Assembly (NCBI GenBank): GCA_049840395.1
Contig: JASGLD010000009.1
Location: 1 to 64,000 of the forward strand
DNA: 64,000 bases
Source: CAILZL01 sp049840395
Lineage (GTDB): Bacteria; Pseudomonadota; Gammaproteobacteria; Steroidobacterales; Steroidobacteraceae
Direction of reading: 5' to 3'
Shown piece after piece: positions 8,110-16,498 of this stretch (position 1 is its first letter; the number at the start of each line of letters is the position of its first letter). The notes under the pieces were generated by a model that was given only the letters and a program-made list of their open reading frames with translations, was not told the DNA's origin and did no database searches. The position numbers were made by a program, and so were the translations under genes.

Positions 8110-8730
8110 ATGGTAGGCTTCTGGCCCACCATCCAGGCAAGGGATCCAGTGCCAACATCAAACCTGTTTACCTGCGGCAAACTCGGTGTTTGCGAGCTAG
8201 AGCTGGCTGACATGCCGCTGCTGCAGCGGTTCTTCGATGGCAGTCCTGAGTATTTTCGCTTTGCTTATGATCGCGATCCCAGGATGGTTGAAGCACTTTA
8301 CGAGCTACAAGACAAACTACCTGCTGGGATGGTGTCTCGACGCAAATGGTTGTTGGGACTGATGGATGACAATGGGCAGCTGCAGGCCATGAGCACGGTA
8401 TGGAGCGGCTTCATGAAAGACGATGTGTGGATGATCAGTCTATTCGTCGTGGCAACAGCTTTGCATGGCAGCGGCGTTGCAGGGAGCTTCTATGCAAGTC
8501 TGGAAAACTGGATGCATGTCAGTGGTGCGCAATGGGTGCGGCTTGGGGTCATAAAGAACAATCATCGGGCCGAACGATTTTGGGAAAAGTCAGGCTACAC
8601 AGAGGTACGTCAGCGCGTCGACACATCACTTTCGAGCAACAACAATGTTGTCCGGGTCATGGTGAAATCATTAGCGGGCCGTCCTCTAACGGAATATCTA
8701 CAACTCATGGAGCGCGACCGGCCCGAGTAA
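8110..8730 (+). CDS. GNAT family N-acetyltransferase
   Basis: 206 aa. The N-terminal half begins the fold with LELADMPLLQRFFDGSPEYF; the acetyl-CoA binding region is at about residues 115-140 (ISLFVVATALHGSGVAGSFY, where HGSGVA stands for the Q/R-x-x-G-x-A loop), followed by WVRLGVIKNNHRAERFWEKSGY, the typical C-terminal GNAT strand and helix. It should transfer an acetyl group from acetyl-CoA to an unknown amine. It is convergent with the Ogt-AlkA gene, 10 nt apart. The exact start is uncertain: the ATG at 8110 has only a GGGA-like site upstream. Confidence 0.82.
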   Translation: MVGFWPTIQARDPVPTSNLFTCGKLGVCELELADMPLLQRFFDGSPEYFRFAYDRDPRMVEALYELQDKLPAGMVSRRKWLLGLMDDNGQLQAMSTVWSGFMKDDVWMISLFVVATALHGSGVAGSFYASLENWMHVSGAQWVRLGVIKNNHRAERFWEKSGYTEVRQRVDTSLSSNNNVVRVMVKSLAGRPLTEYLQLMERDRPE

Positions 8731-8740
8731 GCCGACTCAG

Positions 8741-9925
8741 CTATCTTCCAGCCTTTGCTTCATCCGCAGCGCGCCAAAAATACCAACTGGCAACGCTGCG
8801 ATAGGGCGCCCAGCGTTCTCCATAAGCCTTCAATTCCTTGGGTGTCGGCATCGACTTCTTCTTAAAGGCAAGCATGTAGCCCTTGCGTACGCCGAAGTCA
8901 TCTATAGGCAACACATCCATGCGGCCCAGTCGGAACATCAACAACATCTCTACTGTCCAGCGGCCAATGCCACGTACTTTGATTAGTCGCTCAATGATGG
9001 TTTCATCATCCAATGCATGTAGTTCATCCAGGCTGGGTAGGGTGCCGTCCAGGGTTTTGGTGGCCAGATCGCGCAAGGCCAGCAGCTTGTTCTGCGACAA
9101 ACCCGCGCCACGCAATTTGTCATCAGCGCAGCGCGCAATATCATTCGCGGTAAACCCATCCTTTGTGCGTGGAAACAGATCGATAACCCGTTGCAAAATC
9201 GTGGCGGCCGCCTTGCCATGCAACTGTTGATAAACAATGGCACGCGCCAACGCCAGAAACAGATCATGGGTCTCGTTCAATTCCAGCGTGTAGGGACCGA
9301 TGCGATCGATCAATGCCGACAATGCCGCATCACTGGCGCGTAGATGCTTCAATGCGGCACGCGCATTAAATGCACGAATAGGTTTGTTTGCTTTAGCGGC
9401 AGGTTTGACTGGCTTGCCGAGTTGCACGCCTTCAATCTGCAGTATTCGCAACTTGGTATCCGTGCTGCCAAATGCGGTGAAGCCGCCCAGTTTGCCGTTG
9501 GCTGCCAGCACTCGATGACAGGGCATGATGATGGGAAATGGATTGCGTCCCATGGCCTGGCCCACCGCACGTGCAGCACCGGGTTTGCCCAGACGTGCCG
9601 CCACTTCGCCATATGACAATGTACTACCTGCTGGCACGGTGCGTACCAATGCATATACCTGTTGATGGAATGCGGGCACGGCGCTTAAGTCCAGAGACAC
9701 TCCGCTAAGATCGGCCGGCTTGCCGCTGAGTAATGCAACGACTTGCTTGATGATGCGATTGAGCTTCGCGGTAGGCGTTGTTTCACGCACATCTGCAAAT
9801 CGCGATTTCATGCGTTTGCGCAATGCGGCATCGCTGGCCTCCGGCAAGTTCACGCCGATCACACCGACGTCATTCCATGCGATGGCACAGGAGCCCACTG
9901 GCGTTTCAAACAAGCAAAAATGCAT
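8741..9925 (-). CDS. Fused O6-alkylguanine-DNA methyltransferase and 3-methyladenine-DNA glycosylase
   Basis: 394 aa with two DNA-repair modules. Residues 1-167 are an Ogt/MGMT-type methyltransferase with the helix-turn-helix STLSYGEVAARLGKPGAARA and the suicide cysteine C136 in PCHRV. After a Lys/Ala/Pro linker, residues 185-390 are an AlkA-type HhH-GPD glycosylase: FLALARAIVYQQLHGKAA, the hairpin VRGIGRWTVEMLL, and the catalytic Asp in LPIDDFG (342-343). The first half directly reverses O6-alkylguanine; the second removes N-alkylated purines. The Ada zinc domain and AraC domain are absent. The ATG at 9925 lies about 25 nt from a LexA-like box. Joined in one chain, the two activities cover both main alkylation lesions. 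Both active sites look intact. Confidence 0.92.
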   Translation of the reverse strand: MHFCLFETPVGSCAIAWNDVGVIGVNLPEASDAALRKRMKSRFADVRETTPTAKLNRIIKQVVALLSGKPADLSGVSLDLSAVPAFHQQVYALVRTVPAGSTLSYGEVAARLGKPGAARAVGQAMGRNPFPIIMPCHRVLAANGKLGGFTAFGSTDTKLRILQIEGVQLGKPVKPAAKANKPIRAFNARAALKHLRASDAALSALIDRIGPYTLELNETHDLFLALARAIVYQQLHGKAAATILQRVIDLFPRTKDGFTANDIARCADDKLRGAGLSQNKLLALRDLATKTLDGTLPSLDELHALDDETIIERLIKVRGIGRWTVEMLLMFRLGRMDVLPIDDFGVRKGYMLAFKKKSMPTPKELKAYGERWAPYRSVASWYFWRAADEAKAGR

Positions 9926-9947
9926 GTACGACTTCCATGAATGGATG

Positions 9948-9967
9948 TTCTGTATGTATGAACAGTA
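9948..9967 (-). promoter_or_regulatory. LexA (SOS) box-like sequence before the Ogt-AlkA gene
   Basis: CTG-N10-CAG with an AT-rich centre, matching 16 of 20 positions of the E. coli LexA consensus. It lies just upstream of the ATG at 9925 and next to TACTATAGTA (9966-9975), which could hold the -10 element for the minus-strand gene. It suggests SOS control of the repair gene. The lineage's own LexA site is not known to me. Confidence 0.6.
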
Positions 9968-10063
9968 CTATAGTATTTATTCACCAGGCAACAGACTCGG
10001 CATTGACTATTCTTGAGTAAACGAGTTGGCCGCGCGTTAAATATCAGACATCGAGGAACATCC

Positions 10064-10474
10064 ATGCAATTCCATGTCGGCAGGCTGATCGATCATATTC
10101 ATCTGCGGGTTGCCGATCTTGATGCGAGCAAACGGTTTTACCGAGCGGTGCTTGCCGTACTTGGCAAGTCGAACAGCTATTCTGAAGGCGAAACACATTT
10201 TTCCGCGGATGAGTTGTGGGTCGATAAAGCCGATGGGCCGGTGTCGCGAATTCATCTGGCATTCCAAGCCACTGACCGTGCCATGGTCGCAGCTTTTTAT
10301 GAGGCCGCACTGGTGGCGGGCGGTCGCGACAATGGCGCGCCGGGTGAGCGTCCTTATCATCCCGGCTATTACGGCGCCTTTGTGCTCGATCCCGATGGCA
10401 ATAATATCGAGGCGGTGTTTCACGGCGCCGCGACTCGATCTGCTGCTTCGGTGGTCGTTACACCTGCAGGTTGA
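10064..10474 (+). CDS. VOC (glyoxalase/dioxygenase fold) family protein
   Basis: 136 aa from the ATG at 10064, preceded by GAGGA at 10053-10057; the longer frame from 10013 has no ribosome site. It starts with IDHIHLRVADLDASKRFYR, the usual first VOC strand and helix, and ends with the second-module motif YYGAFVLDPDGNNIEAVFHG. The His of the first motif and Glu of IEAVFH are the usual metal-ligand positions. The substrate cannot be predicted. It is divergent from the DNA-repair fusion gene. Confidence 0.87.
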   Translation: MQFHVGRLIDHIHLRVADLDASKRFYRAVLAVLGKSNSYSEGETHFSADELWVDKADGPVSRIHLAFQATDRAMVAAFYEAALVAGGRDNGAPGERPYHPGYYGAFVLDPDGNNIEAVFHGAATRSAASVVVTPAG

Positions 10475-10509
10475 GCAGTGTGATTTGTTCTACCAATGAG
10501 AGAGTGAAT

Positions 10510-12450
10510 TCAGCGATTCATTCTTTCCTTGATCAAATTTTCCACTACCGACGGATCAGCCAGTGTGGAGATATCACCGAGTTGCTCATGCTCATTGGCG
10601 GCGATCTTGCGCAGGATGCGGCGCATGATTTTGCCCGAACGAGTTTTGGGCAATCCGGGCGCCCATTGGATCAGATCGGGCGTGGCAATCGGTCCGATTT
10701 CCTTGCGCACCCAATTGCGCAATTCAGTGCGTAGCTCTTCGCTAGGTTGAGCATCGGCATTGAGGGTGACATAGGCATAGATGCCCTGACCCTTAATGTC
10801 ATGCGGATAGCCGACGACTGCAGCTTCTGCGACTTTGGGATGTGCAACCAAGGCGCTTTCCACTTCCGCGGTGCCGAGCCGATGACCGGCGACATTCAAT
10901 ACATCGTCGACGCGTCCCGTGATCCAGTAATAACCATCGGCATCGCGACGTGCGCCATCGCCGGTGAAGTATTTGCCGGGGAAGGTGCTGAAGTAGGTTT
11001 CAATGAAGCGCTGGTGATCGCCATACACGGTGCGCATTTGACCGGGCCAACTGTCGAGAATGACGAGGTTGCCTTCGCATTCGCCGCTCAGAATCTTGCC
11101 CTCGCCATCGACAATGGCCGGTTCCACGCCAAAGAATGGCAAGGTGGCCGAACCCGGTTTCAAATCAATCGCGCCGGCCAGCGGTGTGATGAGAATGCCG
11201 CCGGTCTCGGTCTGCCACCAAGTGTCGACGATGGGGCAGCGACCGTCGCCCACTACGCGGTGATACCACTCCCAGGCTTCGGGATTGATCGGTTCACCCA
11301 CTGAGCCCAATAAGCGTAAAGATTGCCGCGAAGTGCTCTTCACCGGCGCTTCGCCTTCACGCATCAATGCGCGAATGGCGGTTGGTGCAGTGTAGAACAG
11401 CGTGACCTTGTGCTTGTCGATCACCTGCCAGAAGCGGCTGTTGTCCGGATAGTTGGGCACGCCTTCGAACATCAACGTGGTTGCGCCATTGCATAGTGGG
11501 CCGTATACCAGGTAGCTGTGGCCAGTGACCCAGCCGCAGTCGGCGGTGCACCAGTACACATCGTTCTCGCGTACATCGAATATCGCTTCATGCGTCATTG
11601 ATGCATAGACGAGATAGCCGCCGGTAGTATGCAGCACGCCCTTGGGTTTGCCGGTGGAGCCGGAGGTGTACAGGATGAACAGAGGGTCTTCGGCATCCAT
11701 GATGGCCGGCACGCAACTTTTCAGCTGCTTATCCACTACATCGGCATACCATTGATCGCGCGCATTCATGGTGATGGCTGCGCCGGTGCGCTTTACAACC
11801 AATACATGCTTTACACAGTCGGTAGCGTCATTTTGTAACGCAGCATCAACATTGGCTTTTAATGGAATCTTCTTGCCGCCGCGCACGCCCTCATCCGCCG
11901 TAATGACAACGCTGGAATCGCAATCGGCAATGCGGCCTGCCAGTGAATCCGGCGAGAAGCCGCCAAACACCACCGAGTGAATCGCACCGATTCGTGCGCA
12001 CGCCAGCATGCTGATGGCGATTTCCGGAATCATGGGTAGATAGATGGTGACGCGGTCGCCTTTCTTCACGCCCAGTTCGCGCAGGGCATTGGCGCACTGG
12101 CATACGCGTTCGTACAACTCGCGATAGGTGATATGGCGCGACTGCGTGGGATCGTCGCCTTCCCAGATGATGGCGGTCTTATGGTCGCGATCATGCAGGT
12201 GACGATCCAGGCAATTGCTGGCGACATTCAACTGACCGTCGTAAAACCAGCGAATACGAAAATCGTCGGCGCGATAACTGACATCCTTGATCTTGTTATA
12301 GGGTTTGATCCAGTCCAGGCGCTGGCCGGCCAACTGCCAGAAAGCTTCGGGATTGCCCACCGATTCTTGGTACTGCTGCAGGTATTGATTGTGCGTGATG
12401 CGCGCCTTGCCGGCGAATTCGTTGTTAACCGGATATAGCTTCTGGCTCAT
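10510..12450 (-). CDS. acs: Acetyl-CoA synthetase
   Basis: 646 aa, the usual length of AMP-forming acetate:CoA ligase. Signature parts in order: N-terminal ACS region (AFWQLAGQRLDWIKPYNKIKD), P-loop-like YTSGSTGKPKGVLHTTGG, the WWQTETGGILITPLAG active-site motif, the GRVDDVLNVAGHRLGTAEVE hinge, and C-terminal LPKTRSGKIMRRILRK, whose Lys is the residue acetylated by Pat-type enzymes. It activates acetate to acetyl-CoA in the cytoplasm. It follows a HIT gene by about 43 nt on the same strand and may be co-transcribed with it. Confidence 0.97.
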   Translation of the reverse strand: MSQKLYPVNNEFAGKARITHNQYLQQYQESVGNPEAFWQLAGQRLDWIKPYNKIKDVSYRADDFRIRWFYDGQLNVASNCLDRHLHDRDHKTAIIWEGDDPTQSRHITYRELYERVCQCANALRELGVKKGDRVTIYLPMIPEIAISMLACARIGAIHSVVFGGFSPDSLAGRIADCDSSVVITADEGVRGGKKIPLKANVDAALQNDATDCVKHVLVVKRTGAAITMNARDQWYADVVDKQLKSCVPAIMDAEDPLFILYTSGSTGKPKGVLHTTGGYLVYASMTHEAIFDVRENDVYWCTADCGWVTGHSYLVYGPLCNGATTLMFEGVPNYPDNSRFWQVIDKHKVTLFYTAPTAIRALMREGEAPVKSTSRQSLRLLGSVGEPINPEAWEWYHRVVGDGRCPIVDTWWQTETGGILITPLAGAIDLKPGSATLPFFGVEPAIVDGEGKILSGECEGNLVILDSWPGQMRTVYGDHQRFIETYFSTFPGKYFTGDGARRDADGYYWITGRVDDVLNVAGHRLGTAEVESALVAHPKVAEAAVVGYPHDIKGQGIYAYVTLNADAQPSEELRTELRNWVRKEIGPIATPDLIQWAPGLPKTRSGKIMRRILRKIAANEHEQLGDISTLADPSVVENLIKERMNR

Positions 12451-12493
12451 GTCGCTCCCGATACGGCAATGAATGTCAGTCGTGGGTCTTTAG

Positions 12494-12916
12494 TTATTGA
12501 TTGAGTGCCTGACGCAGCGATTCGGCCTGCTGCATCAGCACGTCCTTATCGGCCATACCACGGCCGTGTTCGCGCAGTGGCGTGCCCACGTAGCGCGGCA
12601 CTACATGAAAATGGATGTGAAACACGGTTTGGCCGGCCGCCTCGCCATTGAATTGCATGACAGTGATGCCATCGGCGCTAAAAGCCTGTTTGGCTGCTGC
12701 AGCAATGCGCTGCGTGGTGACAATCAATGCCTGCAGCTTGGTGGAGTTCAGTTCGAAAATACTTTCGGCTTCAGCCTTGGGCACGATCAGCGTGTGGCCT
12801 TCCGATTGCGGCATGACATCCATGAATGCCAGCGTGTGTTCGTCTTCGTAGACTTTATGGCAGGGAATTTCGCCGCGCAGAATCTTGGCGAAAATATTGT
12901 TGCGATCGTAAGCCAT
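12494..12916 (-). CDS. HIT family nucleotide-binding hydrolase
   Basis: 140 aa. The histidine triad HIHFHVVPRY lies at about residues 100-109, after the typical start NIFAKILRGEIPCHKVYEDEH and the TLIVPKAEAESIFEL segment. Family members hydrolyse nucleoside phosphoramidates or dinucleoside polyphosphates, including aminoacyl-adenylates. It lies directly upstream of acs, whose reaction passes through acetyl-adenylate; a clean-up link is possible but speculative. Confidence 0.93.
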   Translation of the reverse strand: MAYDRNNIFAKILRGEIPCHKVYEDEHTLAFMDVMPQSEGHTLIVPKAEAESIFELNSTKLQALIVTTQRIAAAAKQAFSADGITVMQFNGEAAGQTVFHIHFHVVPRYVGTPLREHGRGMADKDVLMQQAESLRQALNQ

Positions 12917-12954
12917 GCGCGTCCCCGAAGAATTGAAAACCGGATTGTAAGCGT

Positions 12955-13215
12955 TCAGATGCCTGCTTTGCCCAATGCATCTATCAATTGCCGCATCGCC
13001 GTGCTCAATGCCGGATGATCCGCATCGAAACGTGCTGCCAGTGTTTCCAAGGTCGCAGTGGGTGAGTCCTCAGTGCGTTCGGCGTCCGGGTCCAGCAGGC
13101 GGGTGATGTCAGCCAACAGAATCAGTAACCACTGCCGGGTTTCGGCATCGGCAGCGTGGGTTTCGCGTAATTGCTGGTGCAATGCCTGCAGTTGTTGTTT
13201 GAGTTGCGACGACAC
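12955..13215 (-). CDS. DUF4404 family small protein
   Basis: 86 aa from a GTG at 13215, chosen because AGGAG lies 7 nt upstream on the minus strand; the longer frame to 13332 has no family match. SSQLKQQLQALHQQLRETHA and WLLILLADITRLLD are typical of DUF4404, a short helical, probably cytoplasmic family of unknown role. It is acidic and all-helical by appearance. It lies upstream of the HIT gene on the same strand. Confidence 0.75.
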   Translation of the reverse strand: MSSQLKQQLQALHQQLRETHAADAETRQWLLILLADITRLLDPDAERTEDSPTATLETLAARFDADHPALSTAMRQLIDALGKAGI

Positions 13216-13320
13216 GAGAAACTCCTGATTAAACCAGCCTGCATTGATTATGGCCGTATGCGTCGGGTGACGCACTGGGGATATTGCGAGTTGCAGCAGA
13301 TAATTGCAGTAAGACAAATC

Positions 13321-13353
13321 GCGCAAAAACAAACGGGGCCGATACGGCCCCGT
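13321..13353 (-). terminator. Rho-independent terminator after the DUF6491 gene
   Basis: A perfect 7-bp GC stem (13334-13340 with 13346-13352, 5-nt loop) is followed on the minus strand by TTTGTTTTTG. It lies about 40 nt past the stop codon of the gene at 13392. Confidence 0.88.
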
Positions 13354-13391
13354 AGGTTCTCTTCAATGCAGGGCACCGGTGCCGCAGACTG

Positions 13392-13838
13392 CTAGTGCGC
13401 CTGCTTATCGTGATCCTTCAGCGCTTGCGCTTTCTTATCCGAGATCAATTTCACCTTGTATTGTTCGCCCAGCGTCACCAGCTCGGCGTCGTCCACCTTG
13501 CGCATCGAAGTAATGATGGTGGGGAAGGACGAGACCTTGGAGTTTGGAATGGCGATTTGATCGCTGCCGTCACCGCAGATCATGCCGTTATGATCGCGGT
13601 CGATGAACGCCAGGGACTCGGTGAAGCGCAGATCCTGCACCGGTGCAAACAGTTTGACCAAGTAGGCATCCTTCGATGAAGGACCCCATAACACCAGCTG
13701 TTGCTGATCAAGTACCCGCCAGCTCTGCGGCTGACTGGAGAACAGACATTCGCGTTTGCTGGTTTCGTTCTTATCGGCTGCATAGGCATTGCCCATAAAG
13801 GCGGCGAGGGCAAACACAACTGCAATTCGGACATTCAT
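13392..13838 (-). CDS. DUF6491 family secreted protein
   Basis: 148 aa with a signal peptide ending at GNAYA-ADKN. The core RECLFSSQPQSWRVLDQQQL, AYLVKLFAPVQDLRFTESLAF and FIDRDHNGMICGDG matches DUF6491, small exported proteins of unknown role. Two conserved Cys (about residues 31 and 96) could form a disulfide. It has its own terminator and looks like a single-gene unit. Confidence 0.85.
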   Translation of the reverse strand: MNVRIAVVFALAAFMGNAYAADKNETSKRECLFSSQPQSWRVLDQQQLVLWGPSSKDAYLVKLFAPVQDLRFTESLAFIDRDHNGMICGDGSDQIAIPNSKVSSFPTIITSMRKVDDAELVTLGEQYKVKLISDKKAQALKDHDKQAH

Positions 13839-13993
13839 GATGGCTCACCTCTGATTGGCAATGCCCCCTGTGAAATGGACACGGGAAGGGGCATAGGTTT
13901 GGAGTGCGTTTGCCGGTAGTAGTTCGTGGCCACCATTGTAGCCCCGCCCCATGAATTTCCACTAAACATCGGGAGCGCGTTCTTGCAGTGCAA

Positions 13994-14027
13994 TAAAAAA
14001 CGCCGGCATGCGCAACCATGCCGGCGT
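13994..14027 (-). terminator. Rho-independent terminator after the NTF2-like gene at 14085
   Basis: An 11-bp perfect stem (about 14000-14010 with 14017-14027, 6-nt loop) is followed on the minus strand by six U residues. It ends the transcript of the gene at 14085-14993. Confidence 0.9.
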
Positions 14028-14084
14028 TAGGTGCCCCTGGATTAAGCTGATTAACTCAGATCAATCCATCCGATCAGTTCCGAA

Positions 14085-14993
14085 TTACTTCTTAGGTGCG
14101 ACCCAGTTTTCGTACTTGCCATAAATGGCAGAAGACTTGGCTGCATCGTAAGTGCAGGTGGGTTCAGGCAGAGCAGGGCCGCGGGGAGCGGTCTTGCCGT
14201 CATAAATCCACTGACCACCGGCCGGTCCAGTCCAATTCTGGTTTGGGCCACCCATTGCTGGGCCCGTGCCGTTGCCGGCGCCCATGCCACCGGCGGCTGC
14301 ACCGCCAGGAGCGGCACCACCGGGAGGACCGCCGGCGCCGCCAGGAGCTGCACCGCCCGGAGGTGCGCCACCAGGTGCGCCGCCCGCGCCCATGCCACCA
14401 CCCTGACCGCCGCCGGCAGCGCGCTCTTTGGCGCTTTCGGTGATGGACTTGTTATAGGGGGTGTTGAACATGGCGAACACTTGCATGTGCCAGATCTTCC
14501 AGTCGCCGTCTTCCTTGATGAAGTCTACGCCGTACTTCACCCACAGCCAGTTACCCACGTCGGTGCCGTTCGACAGGTTAGGACCGAACGAGTCCCATAC
14601 GCCTTGAGCGGTCTTGCCGTCGGCAGCCACTTCGATCACAGGTGACAGCATCGAGTGCAGATGCAGCTGGCCACCCACTTCGCCCGGTGCGGCTTCGCCC
14701 GGTGTCACGAAGCGTGCTTCCATGTCTGCAGGACCGGTGGGACCACTTGGGGTCTTCCAGAACACGTCTTTCTGCTTCATCGCGAACAGTTCGCGCAGCG
14801 TACCTTCGCCACGCAGGTGGCCGAGGTGCGAGTAACGACCCATCAGGTTTTGGATTTCATTGAGCGCGTTGACCTTGTCGGCCGCGCTGATATTGGTTTT
14901 GCAGCTGAGGGCGGCAAAGGCACTGCTGGTGCTCATTGCAAGGCCCAAGGCAACGGCGCCTGCGAGCAGGCTTTTCTTGGCAAATTTGTTCAC
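14085..14993 (-). CDS. Secreted NTF2/SnoaL-like protein with Gly-rich tail region
   Basis: 302 aa with a signal peptide ending at SSAFA-ALSC. Residues about 35-185 form an NTF2/SnoaL-like cone fold: NEIQNLMGRYSHLGHLRGEG, the LFAMKQKDVFWKTPSGPTG strand, and VKYGVDFIKEDGDWKIWHMQ. A low-complexity block of about 60 residues follows (Q-G-G-G-M-G-A-G-G, then Pro/Gly/Ala runs), then NWTGPAGGQWIYDGKTAP and the C terminus. The block is very like that in the W-E-G-D-T-L-V protein at 1014 although the folds are unrelated. Related SnoaL_4-type proteins include enzymes and binding proteins; no catalytic residues can be assigned here. Terminator 14000-14027 follows. Confidence 0.83.
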   Translation of the reverse strand: MNKFAKKSLLAGAVALGLAMSTSSAFAALSCKTNISAADKVNALNEIQNLMGRYSHLGHLRGEGTLRELFAMKQKDVFWKTPSGPTGPADMEARFVTPGEAAPGEVGGQLHLHSMLSPVIEVAADGKTAQGVWDSFGPNLSNGTDVGNWLWVKYGVDFIKEDGDWKIWHMQVFAMFNTPYNKSITESAKERAAGGGQGGGMGAGGAPGGAPPGGAAPGGAGGPPGGAAPGGAAAGGMGAGNGTGPAMGGPNQNWTGPAGGQWIYDGKTAPRGPALPEPTCTYDAAKSSAIYGKYENWVAPKK

Positions 14994-15143
14994 GGTCTAA
15001 TCCCCTAGACAGGTTGATTGTTGAGCGGGCGGACTGGAGTACCGCTGCTCGAACCAGTGTACCGGAGCCTTGCAATGCCGGAGCAAATGTAAAGATTCTT
15101 AACAGATATGACTGCGATTTTTAGCGTAAATATAGGCGCGAAC

Positions 15144-15159
15144 GTTACGTATAAGTAAC
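15144..15159 (-). promoter_or_regulatory. GTTAC-N6-GTAAC dyad upstream of the NTF2-like gene
   Basis: A perfect inverted repeat with 5-bp arms and a 6-bp centre lies about 150 nt upstream of the start codon at 14993. The same TTAC-N6-GTAA spacing occurs at 21362-21375 before the TonB receptor at 21626. A transcription-factor site is an inference. Confidence 0.4.
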
Positions 15160-15227
15160 AACATGTTGATGACCGAAAACACTGCAGCACGCACGTTCAT
15201 GCTGCAGTGAGGTCGTTTACATGCAGG

Positions 15228-16388
15228 CTACTTGCAAGCGCCTTGCATGATCACCACGGTGTTGCCCACATTGGCGCTGGCAATGTCGGTTACGCCATCG
15301 CCATTGAAGTCAGCGGCAGCAGAGCCATACGAACCGTTACCGGTGGCAACGGGCACGCTGGCTTGGAAGGTGCCATCGCCATTGTTGCGATAGGTATCGG
15401 TCACTGCACCTGAGTTGGCAGAAGACAGCACATCCAGTTTGCCGTCGCCATCCAGATCGCCCAGGCTGACTGCAACGGATTTCTTGGTGGCCGGATACTC
15501 TACATGGGCAGCGAAGGCGCCTGCCTGTTGCTTGCCCAGGTTCAACAACACGCTGATTGAAGTGCCGCGATCATTGGCCGTGACAATGTCGGGATAACCA
15601 TCGCCATTCAGATCGCCGGTGGCCAGACCGAAGGTGCCTGCACCGGCGGGATACGCGATGGTTGCGCCGAAGCTGCCATCGCCCTTGCCCAGCAATACAT
15701 TTACGGCGCCGTTGGGACTGTTGTTGGCCAGCGCCACATCGAGATTGCCATCCTTGTTGAAGTCGGCGGCCACAATGCCATGCACGCTACCGCCGGCGGG
15801 ATACAGCACATGCGGTGCGAAGGTGCCATCGCCTTTGCCGAGCAGGATATGCAACCCTGTGAATTGCGAGGCGGCGGCGATATCCATCTTGCCGTCTTTA
15901 TTGAAGTCGCCCACGGTGACGGCACGTACCTTGTCGTTGGCAGCATCGGTGGCGCTGAAATCCACAAAGTCCTTGAACGTGCCATCGCCCTTGTTGATGA
16001 AAACGCTGACCGTCAAACCATAGGGGGCGCCGGCGGCAGAGCCGAAATTGCCGGCCATCAGATCCGGATAACCATCGCCGTTGAAATCCGCTGCGGCGGT
16101 TTCATATGGACCGACGGTGCTGGTCGGATAAGTGGTCGCGGTGCCGAAGCTGCCGCCTTTCTTGCCCAATGCAACGCTGACCGAGCCACCGGCTTGATTG
16201 GTGGCGACGATGTCCAGCACCTTGTCCTTGTTCAAGTCCAGTGCGATCACGCCGGCTGTACGCGCGCCCGTGGCGATGTTAGCCAGTGGTGTGTATTCAC
16301 AGGTCTTGGCGGCATGACTGATCGGCGCGACCAGAGCTGTGGTGATGGCTGTGACGATGAGGGATGTTTTGTTGTAATTGGTTTTCAT
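15228..16388 (-). CDS. Secreted seven-bladed FG-GAP/VCBS repeat protein
   Basis: 386 aa with a signal peptide ending at ISHA-AKTC. Seven repeats each carry a calcium-loop-like motif of the D-x-N-x-D-G-x-x-D type (for example AADFNGDGYPDLM and VGDFNKDGKMDIA), fitting one closed beta-propeller with integrin-alpha-like calcium sites. The first Cys after the signal and one near the end (MQGACK) may close the ring with a disulfide. No extra domain is present, so it is a free secreted propeller, probably for binding protein or polysaccharide (inference). The next gene upstream is a close paralogue. Confidence 0.9.
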   Translation of the reverse strand: MKTNYNKTSLIVTAITTALVAPISHAAKTCEYTPLANIATGARTAGVIALDLNKDKVLDIVATNQAGGSVSVALGKKGGSFGTATTYPTSTVGPYETAAADFNGDGYPDLMAGNFGSAAGAPYGLTVSVFINKGDGTFKDFVDFSATDAANDKVRAVTVGDFNKDGKMDIAAASQFTGLHILLGKGDGTFAPHVLYPAGGSVHGIVAADFNKDGNLDVALANNSPNGAVNVLLGKGDGSFGATIAYPAGAGTFGLATGDLNGDGYPDIVTANDRGTSISVLLNLGKQQAGAFAAHVEYPATKKSVAVSLGDLDGDGKLDVLSSANSGAVTDTYRNNGDGTFQASVPVATGNGSYGSAAADFNGDGVTDIASANVGNTVVIMQGACK

Positions 16389-16462
16389 GACTGATTCCTG
16401 AGTTGTATTAGATACAGCTGGGTTGATGAATAAACCTGTGCAAGAGAGCCGACAAGGGTCAT

Positions 16463-16485
16463 GCCCTCTCCTTGAGGAAGAGGGC
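16463..16485. other. Hairpin between the two FG-GAP genes
   Basis: A 7-bp perfect inverted repeat (16463-16469 with 16479-16485) in the 110-base gap between the tandem paralogues. There is no U-run, so it may be a processing or attenuation hairpin or a short dispersed palindrome rather than a terminator. Confidence 0.45.
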
Positions 16486-16498
16486 AGGTGAGATGCTC

